This document shows, one piece after another, positions 1 to 5,455 of a DNA stretch of 6,559 nucleotides. Origin of the DNA: Planctomycetaceae bacterium UBA2671. GTDB taxonomy: Bacteria; Planctomycetota; Planctomycetia; Planctomycetales; Planctomycetaceae. Numbering within the stretch: position 1 is the stretch's first letter; the number at the start of each line of letters is the position of its first letter. The notes beneath the pieces are model-generated. The model was not told the origin of the DNA. It saw only the letters and a list, made by a program, of their open reading frames with translations, and made no database searches. The stretch covers positions 16,742 through 23,300 of the forward strand of contig DEML01000030.1 in the NCBI GenBank assembly GCA_002359185.1, written 5' to 3'. A program made the translations under genes and the position numbers.

Positions 1-9
1 CTTCGGCCA

Positions 10-65
10 CCTTCTCCCCAAGGAGAAGGAAAGAATACCGCTCCCCAGGGAGAAGGAAAGAATAC
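10..65. repeat. Tandem 17-base repeat with hairpin upstream of the sulfatase
   Basis: A perfect 8-bp stem, CCTTCTCC (10-17) with GGAGAAGG (22-29) and a CCAA loop, begins this stretch. The 17-base unit GGAGAAGGAAAGAATAC occurs at 22-38 and again at 49-65, a period of 27 bases, and the second copy is preceded by CTCCCCAGG, which can partly rebuild the hairpin. There is no T-run, so a classic terminator is not supported. It is most simply an intergenic repeat of the palindromic type seen elsewhere in this window; it could also belong to the end of an upstream gene that lies outside the window. Confidence 0.6.
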
Positions 66-70
66 TTTGC

Positions 71-100
71 CTTGTTCTCAAGAGTGACCTTGAGAACAAG
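71..100 (+). repeat. Perfect 12-bp hairpin just upstream of the sulfatase
   Basis: CTTGTTCTCAAG (71-82) pairs perfectly with CTTGAGAACAAG (89-100) across a 6-base loop. The hairpin ends 35 bases before the preferred sulfatase start and 5 bases before an alternative ATG at 106. No U-tract follows. It could be an mRNA leader structure, an operator, or another member of the local palindromic repeats; the sequence does not decide between these. Confidence 0.6.
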
Positions 101-123
101 AGAGAATGTGCATCGCAAATCAT

Positions 124-128
124 AAAGG
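124..128 (+). promoter_or_regulatory. Ribosome binding site deciding the sulfatase start
   Basis: AAAGG lies 7 bases before the ATG at 136. The in-frame ATG at 106 has only a weak purine stretch before it and would put ten extra residues in front of a well-formed signal peptide, so the site favours 136. Confidence 0.4.
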
Positions 129-135
129 TCTACCC

Positions 136-1662
136 ATGTTGAATCGCTCTGCTCTCGCCATTTGTTTTTTCTGTGCAATTATTTCATTGTGTCCATCGTT
201 ACTGGTGGCGGCTGAGAAGCCGAATATTTTGTGGATCATTGCGGAAGACATGGGGCCGGAACTGAGTTGTTACGGTACTCGAGGTGTGCAGACACCGACG
301 CTGGATGATCTGGCCAGCCGCGGTGTGCGTTATCAGAATGCGTTTACGGTAACGCCGGTCTGTTCGACGAGTCGGTCGTCGTTTATGACAGGGATGTATG
401 CGATGACGATTGATGCTCACAATCATCGTTCGCATCGCAGTGGCGATAACCCGTTGCCTGAAGGGGTGCGTGTTCTGACGGACTGGTTACGACCGGCTGG
501 GTATTACACGGGTAATCTGAGGACTCTGACAGACGATAAACAGGAAGCCAGGTTTTATAAGGGAACCGGCAAGACGGACTGGAATTTCAATTACGACAAA
601 CCGAAGAAGCCTTTTGATACTGACAATTGGAATGACCTCAAAGCTCATCAGCCTTTTTATGCGCAGATCAATTTTTCAGAAACTCATCGCGGGGGAGCCT
701 GGAACAGTTCTCATCAGCACATTCCGCAGATGGCCGATCCCGAAAATATCGAATTGCCGCCTTATTATCCCGATCATTCGGTCTCGCGTGCGGTGTGGGC
801 ACAGTATCTCAATACGGTGATGGCCGTGGATAAAAAGGTGAAATATATTCTCGATCTGCTCAAACGGGATGGGCTGGATAAGAATACGATTGTCGTCTTT
901 TTTGGTGATCATGGTCGGGCGATGCCGCGCGGGAAACAGTGGCCTTACGACAGCGGGTTGCACATTCCGTTGATCATTTACTGGCCGGAAGGAAGTGAGG
1001 ATCTGCCTGAACCCAAAGGTTATGTGAGAGGAACAGTCAGTGAGCAGTTGATTGCTTCGATTGATTTGTCGGCGACGACTCTCGATTGGGCTGGTGTCGA
1101 GAAGCCGAAATTAATGCAGGGTCGGATTCTGATGGGGGATCATGCTGATGAGCCTCGGGAGATTGTTTTTGGTGGTCGCGATCGTGGAGATGAGACGATT
1201 CTGCACATCAGGACTGCTCGAACGGATCGGTTTCGGTATTTGAAAAATGGCTTTCCTGAAAAACCATTTATGGAGTTTAATCACTACAAGGAAACTCAGT
1301 ATCCGATCATGGGGTTGTTGCGATATCTGCATCGGGAAGGCAAATTAACTGGTCCACCTGCTGTGTTGATGCAGCCAACTCGACCAGCAGAAGAGCTATA
1401 TGATATTCAGAATGATCCCTGGGAAATTAATAATCTGGCGGACGATCCGGCTTTTGCAGAGATCAAGCAGAAATTAGCGGCGGCCGTTGTCGAGTGGCAG
1501 GAAGAGATTGATGATCAGGGGCGGAAGCCGGAGTCGGAGGAAGTCCTTAAGCATGCGGCTATGGAAGAAGCGAGAGATCGTAAGAAGCTTGAGAGCCGGG
1601 CTGAGGACTGGTTTCTGAAGCACCCTGCCCTGGGTCCTTACAAGGTACAACTTGATCGATGA
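136..1662 (+). CDS. Secreted sulfatase, heparan N-sulfatase (S1_8) type
   Basis: Type I sulfatase of 508 residues that should cleave sulfate esters or N-sulfate from a polysaccharide or glycan outside the cytoplasm. A signal peptide (MLNRSALAICFF..., h-region about 5-23, cleavage near VAA|EK) is followed by the fold start PNILWIIAEDMG with metal-ligand acidic residues E37 and D38. The formylglycine site is C76-S-T-S-R80 in PVCSTSRSSFMTG; the usual CxPxR proline is Thr here. Further active-site signatures are FFGDHGR (D258, H259), RGK (K267) and SGLHIP (H276). The C-terminal part has the family's ELYDxxxDPxExxNLA motif. The overall pattern resembles human sulfamidase SGSH and bacterial S1_8 enzymes; the real substrate cannot be read from sequence. 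Activity would need a formylglycine-generating enzyme encoded elsewhere. An upstream in-frame ATG at 106 gives 518 residues but delays the signal peptide. The gene looks intact and stands alone, with no partner such as SusD or a glycoside hydrolase in view. Confidence 0.93.
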   Translation: MLNRSALAICFFCAIISLCPSLLVAAEKPNILWIIAEDMGPELSCYGTRGVQTPTLDDLASRGVRYQNAFTVTPVCSTSRSSFMTGMYAMTIDAHNHRSHRSGDNPLPEGVRVLTDWLRPAGYYTGNLRTLTDDKQEARFYKGTGKTDWNFNYDKPKKPFDTDNWNDLKAHQPFYAQINFSETHRGGAWNSSHQHIPQMADPENIELPPYYPDHSVSRAVWAQYLNTVMAVDKKVKYILDLLKRDGLDKNTIVVFFGDHGRAMPRGKQWPYDSGLHIPLIIYWPEGSEDLPEPKGYVRGTVSEQLIASIDLSATTLDWAGVEKPKLMQGRILMGDHADEPREIVFGGRDRGDETILHIRTARTDRFRYLKNGFPEKPFMEFNHYKETQYPIMGLLRYLHREGKLTGPPAVLMQPTRPAEELYDIQNDPWEINNLADDPAFAEIKQKLAAAVVEWQEEIDDQGRKPESEEVLKHAAMEEARDRKKLESRAEDWFLKHPALGPYKVQLDR

Positions 1663-1665
1663 CTC

Positions 1666-1707
1666 TGTGGGCTTCACTGCGTTATACCCCAACCACACAT
1701 CTTTTTT
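1666..1707 (+). terminator. Possible terminator of the sulfatase gene
   Basis: Four bases after the stop codon, TGTGG (1666-1670) can pair with CCACA (1693-1697), with inner GGG/CCC pairing also possible, and TTTTTT follows at 1702-1707. The hairpin itself is a degenerate copy of the 34-base element seen at 2918-2951 and 4511-4544, so a dispersed repeat may be serving as terminator. The stem is short and its loop long, hence modest confidence. Confidence 0.35.
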
Positions 1708-1721
1708 GAAAGCGGAAGACG

Positions 1722-1829
1722 GAAAGCCGAAAGCGGAAAAATGAATATGCTGTCGAGGTTGTATTGAGAGTGAAGTTTTCAGCAAAACATAGACGAATGA
1801 TCTCCCTCGGCTTTCCGCTTTCGGCTTTC
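1722..1829. repeat. 18-bp inverted repeat of the GAAAGCCG family
   Basis: GAAAGCCGAAAGCGGAAA at 1722-1739 is exactly reverse-complemented at 1812-1829, leaving 72 bases between the arms. Each arm is built from smaller alternating GAAAGC and GGAAAG blocks, extending leftward to about 1708. A related block follows ftsY at about 4420-4456. The element may form a long-range stem between the sulfatase and the next gene. No coding potential is convincing inside it. Confidence 0.65.
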
Positions 1830-1860
1830 AAACAGTTGGAGAGATTTTATGAGGTGGCCA

Positions 1861-1905
<45 letters not shown>

Positions 1906-1944
1906 GATTTTGGAAGGTGTTTGCCCGTATCCGTTTTGATCCGT

Positions 1945-2838
1945 ATGGAAATCTCTGCATGGTGTTTCCTGTTCCTGATCATGTTATCAATAGTTTACCA
2001 CTCAGGTGGACTACAAGCTGCAGAGCCAGTATCGGGGCAGGTCGAGAAGTTGCTCCCGATTCAACACCGGTTGACAGTTTCCGGCATCGGTGCTGGTCAG
2101 GGTGTGTTTCTGCATGAAGGGTACGTCTATTTGTATGGAGATGCTGAGACTGGCGTTATTCGTGAATACAATTGGAGCGTGGATGAGCCTGAGGAGTTGG
2201 AGTATACGGGGGTGGAAATTCGGCTCACGAGAAATGGAGAAGATATCGCTCCGCATCCGACTGGTTTGACGCATCATCCGGAGTTGGGGACGTTTCTGGG
2301 AGATACCGTCAATCAGAAGGGGACGATTTTTTCTGTTGACTGGGAGAGGATGAAGCAGGATCGGACTCTGGATCGAGCGGTGCTGAATATGGTCAGTGAT
2401 GATCTGGCGTTTAATGGGACTCGACCTGAGTTTGTGCATGTCAACGACCGCTGGCTGATTGCAACTTCAGACTACGGCGATGAGAACAACGAACTGCGAC
2501 TCTATGATCCCGAACGCCTGAAAGTTGCAGTACGTGCCAGTGCCCCGGGCGTGCTGGTCAACAAGCAGGAGTGTGGTCCGTGGGTCCAGACGGTGGAGTG
2601 GGTGCCAGCCTGGAATTCTTTGGCGCTGGTGCAGAATCAGATCGCGGGGTTGCGGTATCGTTTGACGTTCACGACCTGGGATGAGGATTTTAAGGCGAGC
2701 TATAACGGGCCTTTTAATCTGGAATCACCGGAGGATGAACTTGAAGGCTGGGCACACCTGGGAGAGGGGTGGTGTTTGTATTTGAGTTCTTCGCGTAAGA
2801 ACAATGTTTCGATTGGCCGGGTTGAGTTGGCGGATTGA
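1945..2838 (+). CDS. Secreted beta-propeller-like protein of unknown function
   Basis: I do not recognise a named family. From the ATG at 1945 the product has 297 residues. It opens with a hydrophobic export signal (MEISAWCFLFLIMLSIVYHS, cleavage near LQA|AEP) that lacks the usual basic n-region residue. The mature part is rich in short beta-strands with repeated strand ends such as GVIREYNW, GTIFSVDW, NELRLYDPERL, GLRYRLTF and VSIGRVEL, spaced roughly as in a propeller of five or six blades; this is an inference from pattern only. No catalytic motif is visible. Start choice is uncertain. ATG 1849 has a good upstream GGAGAG but would add 32 residues encoded by a dispersed repeat; TTG 1936 would restore an arginine to the n-region. 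ATG 1945 has no clear ribosome binding site. The gene is separated from the sulfatase by 282 bases of repeats, so co-transcription is doubtful. Confidence 0.72.
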   Translation: MEISAWCFLFLIMLSIVYHSGGLQAAEPVSGQVEKLLPIQHRLTVSGIGAGQGVFLHEGYVYLYGDAETGVIREYNWSVDEPEELEYTGVEIRLTRNGEDIAPHPTGLTHHPELGTFLGDTVNQKGTIFSVDWERMKQDRTLDRAVLNMVSDDLAFNGTRPEFVHVNDRWLIATSDYGDENNELRLYDPERLKVAVRASAPGVLVNKQECGPWVQTVEWVPAWNSLALVQNQIAGLRYRLTFTTWDEDFKASYNGPFNLESPEDELEGWAHLGEGWCLYLSSSRKNNVSIGRVELAD

Positions 2839-2856
2839 ATGTCGGGGGAAGTCTTT

Positions 2857-2882
2857 GTTGGGATACGCTTCGCTAATCCAAC
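2857..2882. repeat. Imperfect GTTGG..CCAAC hairpin after the propeller-like gene
   Basis: GTTGGGAT (2857-2864) pairs with ATCCAAC (2876-2882) apart from one bulged G, around ACGCTTCGCTA. It lies 18 bases after the stop codon. The sequence resembles a widespread bacterial intergenic motif of the form GTTGGGTTACGCTTCGC (from memory, not searched). There is no T-run. Confidence 0.45.
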
Positions 2883-2917
2883 TTACAGGGATGAGCTTGA
2901 TATTCTCAGCCACGTTC

Positions 2918-2951
2918 TGGGGGCTTCGCTACGCTACGACCCCAGCCACCC
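2918..2951 (+). repeat. 34-base GGGGGCTTCG element, forward copy
   Basis: It runs from TGGGGGCTTCG to CGACCCCAGCCACCC, and its TGGGG and CCCCA ends can pair. Closely similar copies are at 4511-4544 (same strand), 4462-4495 (opposite strand) and 6541-6559 (cut by the window end), with a degenerate copy at 1666-1698. All lie outside genes. Confidence 0.75.
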
Positions 2952-3088
2952 CTATCAATCCTTCACAATCCATCGGAGGTAATTGATCGAAAGGGCTACT
3001 GGTTTCCCTGCGGGAAGCTGTCTATAATTAGGGTTGCGGTTGATCTGCAGGGCAAGTTTCGCAAGTGACGAGTATAAAAACTCACTCG

Positions 3089-3109
3089 CTTGCGCTTCGT
3101 GCTTGTATT
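3089..3109 (+). repeat. 21-base direct repeat, copy 1
   Basis: The 21 bases from CTTGCGCTTCG to CTTGTATT are identical to 3326-3346. TTTGAAGTTGC at 3111-3121, just after this copy, is the reverse complement of 3314-3324, just before the other copy, so the two copies sit in a partly inverted arrangement around the CACGGCTC hairpins. Confidence 0.6.
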
Positions 3110-3163
3110 CTTTGAAGTTGCAGATATTGCTTAATTAAAGGATAAAATTCGATCCACGCTAGT

Positions 3164-3191
3164 GTGCCACGGCTCTATGAGCCGTGTTTTT
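3164..3191 (+). terminator. Terminator-like CACGGCTC hairpin followed by T5
   Basis: CACGGCTC (3168-3175) pairs perfectly with GAGCCGTG (3179-3186) across a TAT loop, followed by TTTTT at 3187-3191. This has the form of an intrinsic terminator, but it lies about 330 bases after the propeller-like gene and is also one copy of a palindromic repeat (see 3240-3262). It may therefore be a repeat that happens to be followed by T. Confidence 0.4.
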
Positions 3192-3239
3192 CAGTGTAGA
3201 AGCATCAGGAGGGTTGGAAGGAAATAAGATCACGCAATG

Positions 3240-3262
3240 CACGGCTCACAGAGCCGTGGCAC
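3240..3262 (-). repeat. Inverted copy of the CACGGCTC hairpin
   Basis: CACGGCTC (3240-3247) pairs with GAGCCGTG (3251-3258) across ACA. The 23 bases 3240-3262 match the reverse complement of 3164-3186 at 22 of 23 positions, so the two hairpins could also anneal to each other as one long stem with about 53 bases between them. Confidence 0.7.
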
Positions 3263-3325
3263 CACCTATCAACGTGTTTTTTTCTTGTTTTCAACTAACA
3301 TGTTTTAGAATGTGCAACTTCAAAA

Positions 3326-3346
3326 CTTGCGCTTCGTGCTTGTATT
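3326..3346 (+). repeat. 21-base direct repeat, copy 2
   Basis: Identical to 3089-3109 over 21 bases. It is preceded by GCAACTTCAAA (3314-3324), the reverse complement of the sequence that follows copy 1. Confidence 0.6.
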
Positions 3347-3376
3347 TCAGGCATTTGAGAGATATTCGATCGTATA

Positions 3377-3391
3377 TCAGGCTTTGTCTGA
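3377..3391 (-). repeat. Degenerate TCAGGC hairpin, reverse copy
   Basis: Read on the minus strand this is TCAGACAAAGCCTGA, which differs at one position from the core of the hairpin at 4566-4590. It can form a 6-bp stem with one G-T pair. Confidence 0.45.
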
Positions 3392-3418
3392 CGAAATGGG
3401 ACGTCGAAAGTTAATCGC

Positions 3419-3439
3419 GTCAGGCACAGCCTGACCTAC
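3419..3439 (+). repeat. TCAGGC hairpin just upstream of ftsY
   Basis: GTCAGGC (3419-3425) pairs with GCCTGAC (3429-3435) around ACA. The 21 bases 3419-3439 match 4570-4590 at 20 positions. This copy ends 36 bases before the ftsY start codon, so it would fall in the ftsY leader if transcription starts upstream of it. The two copies bracket ftsY. Confidence 0.65.
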
Positions 3440-3456
3440 GGGCTTGCATAAAACAT

Positions 3457-3464
3457 AAAGAAGG
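3457..3464 (+). promoter_or_regulatory. Probable ftsY ribosome binding site
   Basis: AAAGAAGG ends 11 bases before the ATG at 3476. The spacing is a little long, but no better site is present and the start is fixed by the conserved FtsY N-terminus. Confidence 0.4.
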
Positions 3465-3475
3465 TACTGGACGAT

Positions 3476-4417
3476 ATGGGCTTATTTGATCGGCTCAAAA
3501 AGGGACTGCAAAAAACCTCGAAGGTTCTCAATACGGATGTTCGGGACCTGTTTCGAGCCGGGGAAATTCTGACGGATGAACATCTGGCTCAGTTTGAGCG
3601 ACGGCTTGTCGAATCGGATATGGGTGTGACTGCTTCGATGGAAATCGTCGAAGAACTTCGCAAGAAACATCGGGGACGAACGGTCGATCTGGAAGCGATC
3701 TGGGAAACGGTTCGCGCGAAACTCAAAGCACTGCTCAAGGGGGAAGAGGATGTTCAGTGGGATGTGAACGATCCCCTTTCTGCATTGAATCTGGCTGAAG
3801 AAGGTCCGACTGTGATTCTGGTCGCTGGCGTGAATGGAGTCGGAAAAACGACCTCGATTGCCAAGCTGGCGAATCTGTTTACGAAATCGGGTAAGAAAGT
3901 TGTGCTGGCAGCAGGCGATACCTTTCGAGCAGCTGCAGTGGAACAGTTACGGATGTGGAGTGAGCGAATTGGCTGCGATATCGTGACCAAGCCGAGCGGA
4001 ACCGATCCGGCCAGTGTGGCGTATTCGGGTTGCGAACGGGCTCTGGAAACGGGAGCAGATATCGTGATCATCGACACGGCTGGTCGACTGCAGACACAGA
4101 AAAACCTGATGCAGGAACTGGAGAAGATTCACCGCGTGATCAGCAAAAAGATTCCGGGTGGTCCCCATGAAAGTCTGCTGGTTCTGGATGCGACGACCGG
4201 TCAGAACGGAATTGTGCAAGCCGAGCAGTTTTCGGGCATCATCAATTCAACGGGGTTGATTCTCGCCAAGCTCGATGGCACCGCTAAAGGGGGTGTTGTG
4301 GTGGCGATCCGTCAGAAAATGGGGATTCCGGTGAAGTATGTTGGCGTCGGCGAGCAGATTGATGATCTGCAATTGTTCGATCCGGACAGTTTTGCGGAAG
4401 CGCTGGTTGCGGAGTGA
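3476..4417 (+). CDS. ftsY: Signal recognition particle receptor FtsY (SRP GTPase)
   Basis: FtsY docks SRP-bound ribosomes at the inner membrane for co-translational insertion of membrane proteins; its GTPase pairs with that of Ffh. The 313-residue product starts with an amphipathic helix, MGLFDRLKKGLQKT, which suits membrane binding, and lacks the long acidic A domain of the E. coli protein, so it is the short NG form. The N domain covers about 1-95. In the G domain, G1 is GVNGVGKT (118-125), G2 is DTFRAAA (148-154), G3 is DTAGR (200-204), DATTGQN is at 238-244, G4 is AKLDGTAKGG (264-273, Ala in place of the common Thr), and GVGE is at 290-293. The end, DDLQLFDPDSFAEAL, is typical. The ATG at 3476 gives the expected N-terminus. 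The gene is intact, flanked by long repeat-filled spacers and probably transcribed alone. Ffh is not in the window. Confidence 0.97.
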   Translation: MGLFDRLKKGLQKTSKVLNTDVRDLFRAGEILTDEHLAQFERRLVESDMGVTASMEIVEELRKKHRGRTVDLEAIWETVRAKLKALLKGEEDVQWDVNDPLSALNLAEEGPTVILVAGVNGVGKTTSIAKLANLFTKSGKKVVLAAGDTFRAAAVEQLRMWSERIGCDIVTKPSGTDPASVAYSGCERALETGADIVIIDTAGRLQTQKNLMQELEKIHRVISKKIPGGPHESLLVLDATTGQNGIVQAEQFSGIINSTGLILAKLDGTAKGGVVVAIRQKMGIPVKYVGVGEQIDDLQLFDPDSFAEALVAE

Positions 4418-4419
4418 TT

Positions 4420-4456
4420 TGAAAGTGGAGAGTGGAAAGCGGAAAGCGGAAAGCCG
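4420..4456 (+). repeat. GAAAGC/GGAAAG block after ftsY
   Basis: A purine-rich run of GAAAGTGG, GGAAAGC and GGAAAGCCG units starts within three bases of the ftsY stop codon. It is related to the arms of the inverted repeat at 1722-1829. It forms no strong hairpin alone. Confidence 0.5.
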
Positions 4457-4461
4457 CAAAA

Positions 4462-4544
4462 GGGTGGCTGGGGAGGTAGCGCAGCGGAGCCCCCAAAACG
4501 CTGATTACCCTGGGGGCTTCACTTCGTTACGACCCCAGCCACCC
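4462..4544. terminator. Large hairpin from two inverted 34-base elements; likely bidirectional terminator
   Basis: The 34 bases at 4462-4495 match the reverse complement of 4511-4544 at 28 positions, including the first 12 (GGGTGGCTGGGG) and the last 8 (AGCCCCCA), around a 15-base loop. This is a very stable stem between two convergent genes, ftsY and the PilZ gene, where it could stop transcription from both sides. There is no long T-run, so the terminator role is inferred from position and structure. Each arm is a copy of the element at 2918-2951. Confidence 0.6.
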
Positions 4545-4565
4545 AACTCTGTGTGAAGTATAGGT

Positions 4566-4590
4566 GTAGGTCAGGCAAAGCCTGACCTAC
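4566..4590. repeat. Perfect 11-bp TCAGGC hairpin between convergent genes
   Basis: GTAGGTCAGGC (4566-4576) pairs perfectly with GCCTGACCTAC (4580-4590) across AAA. It is the best copy of the family also seen at 3419-3439 and 3377-3391. It may help to separate transcription of ftsY and the PilZ gene. Confidence 0.7.
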
Positions 4591-4634
4591 AGTGCTGTGA
4601 GTGTATGTGTTTAACTACGCTTTTGAGAGAATCG

Positions 4635-4675
4635 CGTCGATTGATGCTTGCCGTGCTGCGCGATCTAGCATGGCA
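4635..4675 (+). repeat. Dispersed hairpin element, copy 2
   Basis: About 37 of 42 positions match 1861-1902, with one base fewer. The stem is weaker here, ATGCT (4644-4648) with AGCAT (4667-4671). It lies 28 bases beyond the end of the PilZ gene. Confidence 0.6.
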
Positions 4676-4703
4676 GCGAGCACCCAGCTTGCTTCCAAAT
4701 CGT

Positions 4704-5108
4704 TTAGGTCAATCGGTCTGTGAAGCGGACGCCGTAGTCCCAGAAACCTTCCTGGACGAATTCTTTTCGTCTGGCAATTGTGCCCTGAAACCAGGTGTCT
4801 TCCCGTCCTGGAATTGGAATACCGATGAGAACCTGATCGGCATGGATCGGGCCGGGGTAAATGAATCCTGCGCCACTGGAGCTGACATCTCGCATAAATA
4901 CGCTGAATGCGAGGGGTTCCGAGCCGGGAACGGGAATGCGGATGTTAATCACTTTTCGGCAGCTGGCTCGTTTATGATGACGGACCTGGGTGTAATGTTC
5001 CTGAAGTCGTGTTTCTCCACGATCGAGTGCATCCAGAATTCGTTGAGCGGCTCGGTTTTGTCGATCAGAATATTCATCAATGTTGATATATCTTGTAGCA
5101 ACCGCCAT
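4704..5108 (-). CDS. PilZ-domain protein, predicted c-di-GMP receptor
   Basis: A 134-residue cytoplasmic protein with no signal peptide or membrane segment. Residues 1-45 are mostly helical and charged (NIDEYSDRQNRAAQRILDAL). The PilZ domain follows with both ligand motifs intact: RxxxR as R47-ASC-R51, and DxSxxG as D74-V-S76-SS-G79. The domain closes with the usual YGVRFTD (125-131). Proteins with these motifs bind cyclic di-GMP and pass the signal to a partner, such as a motility, polysaccharide or transcription factor; no partner or output domain is visible here. The ATG at 5108 has GGAG 7 bases upstream. In-frame ATGs at 5126 and 5198 would add 6 or 30 residues with no domain content. The gene converges on ftsY and diverges from the HtrA-like gene. 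A long open frame exists on the opposite strand, but only this strand yields a recognisable domain. Confidence 0.9.
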   Translation of the reverse strand: MAVATRYINIDEYSDRQNRAAQRILDALDRGETRLQEHYTQVRHHKRASCRKVINIRIPVPGSEPLAFSVFMRDVSSSGAGFIYPGPIHADQVLIGIPIPGREDTWFQGTIARRKEFVQEGFWDYGVRFTDRLT

Positions 5109-5115
5109 GTTTTCA

Positions 5116-5119
5116 CTCC
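5116..5119 (-). promoter_or_regulatory. Ribosome binding site of the PilZ gene
   Basis: On the minus strand GGAG lies 7 bases before the ATG at 5108. It favours this start over the in-frame ATGs at 5126 and 5198. Confidence 0.6.
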
Positions 5120-5297
5120 GTAACATAATCTTCTGCAGGTGTGCAAAACGACCTGCCCATGAAAATTGAGCACTTCGTCCGCTATTCAGGAACGACAATC
5201 AAGGTTAGGTTGCTTTTTAGCCACAGAGAGAGTGCTTCAGTGATTTTGCTTCTTTTATTGGAATCTCTGTGACGACTGCATCAATTTTGAGTTTTGA

Positions 5298-5326
5298 TGT
5301 ACAGAATATTTCTGAAAATGTACAAT
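5298..5326 (+). promoter_or_regulatory. Operator-like dyad, possible promoter of the HtrA-like gene
   Basis: Two TGTACA palindromes, at 5298-5303 and 5319-5324, are 21 bases apart (about two helical turns) and enclose a further dyad, CAGAA-TAT-TTCTG (5302-5314). TGTACA and TACAAT (5321-5326) are 17 bases apart and could serve as weak -35 and -10 boxes. This would place a regulator site over a promoter about 140 bases before the HtrA-like start. No regulator is identified. Confidence 0.25.
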
Positions 5327-5450
5327 AAGTCACCAATCTGAAAGGTATTACGAATCGATCAAATTCGCGGAAATTCAAATTTCCTCTGAGAAAGCCATCG
5401 ATTTTCACAATTTATTATGCATAAAATGCTGAAAATACGATTCCGATTCC

Positions 5451-5455
5451 AGGAG
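5451..5455 (+). promoter_or_regulatory. Ribosome binding site of the HtrA-like gene
   Basis: AGGAG lies 8 bases before the ATG at 5464, a near-ideal arrangement and the strongest ribosome binding site in the window. Confidence 0.7.

Larger units (their letters stand above)
2839..3475. other. 637-base spacer without a gene, filled with palindromic repeats
   Basis: Short open frames in this stretch run through palindromic repeats and have no recognisable protein features, so none is called. The contents, in order, are an imperfect GTTGG..CCAAC hairpin (2857-2882), a 34-base GGGGGCTTCG element, an isolated TATAAT at 3023-3028 that could be a -10 box but lacks a convincing -35, paired 21-base direct repeats, two inverted CACGGCTC hairpins, and two TCAGGC hairpins close to ftsY. 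The ftsY promoter presumably lies here but cannot be placed with confidence. Confidence 0.7.

Noticed and set aside
2804..2986. 60-residue open frame at the end of the propeller-like gene
   Set aside because: It covers the gene end, a GTTGG hairpin and a 34-base element; it is a repeat-derived frame.
3023..3028. Perfect TATAAT as an ftsY promoter
   Set aside because: There is no acceptable -35 box at 16-18 bases and it lies about 450 bases from ftsY, with a terminator-like hairpin in between. It is noted only in the spacer description.
3089..3346. CRISPR array
   Set aside because: Repeats are few, of mixed type, differently oriented and irregularly spaced; there are no regular spacers and no cas genes.
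3184..3414. 76-residue open frame upstream of ftsY
   Set aside because: It consists of palindromic repeats translated, has no plausible ribosome binding site, and has no protein features.
4265..4280. FtsY G4 motif AKLD in place of TKLD as a sign of lost GTP binding
   Set aside because: The Lys and Asp that contact guanine are retained, and Ala at this position occurs in working bacterial SRP GTPases as far as I recall.
4605..5123. 172-residue open frame on the plus strand opposite the PilZ gene
   Set aside because: It is antisense to a gene with intact PilZ motifs, starts inside repeat-rich spacer, runs through the dispersed hairpin element, and has no recognisable domain.
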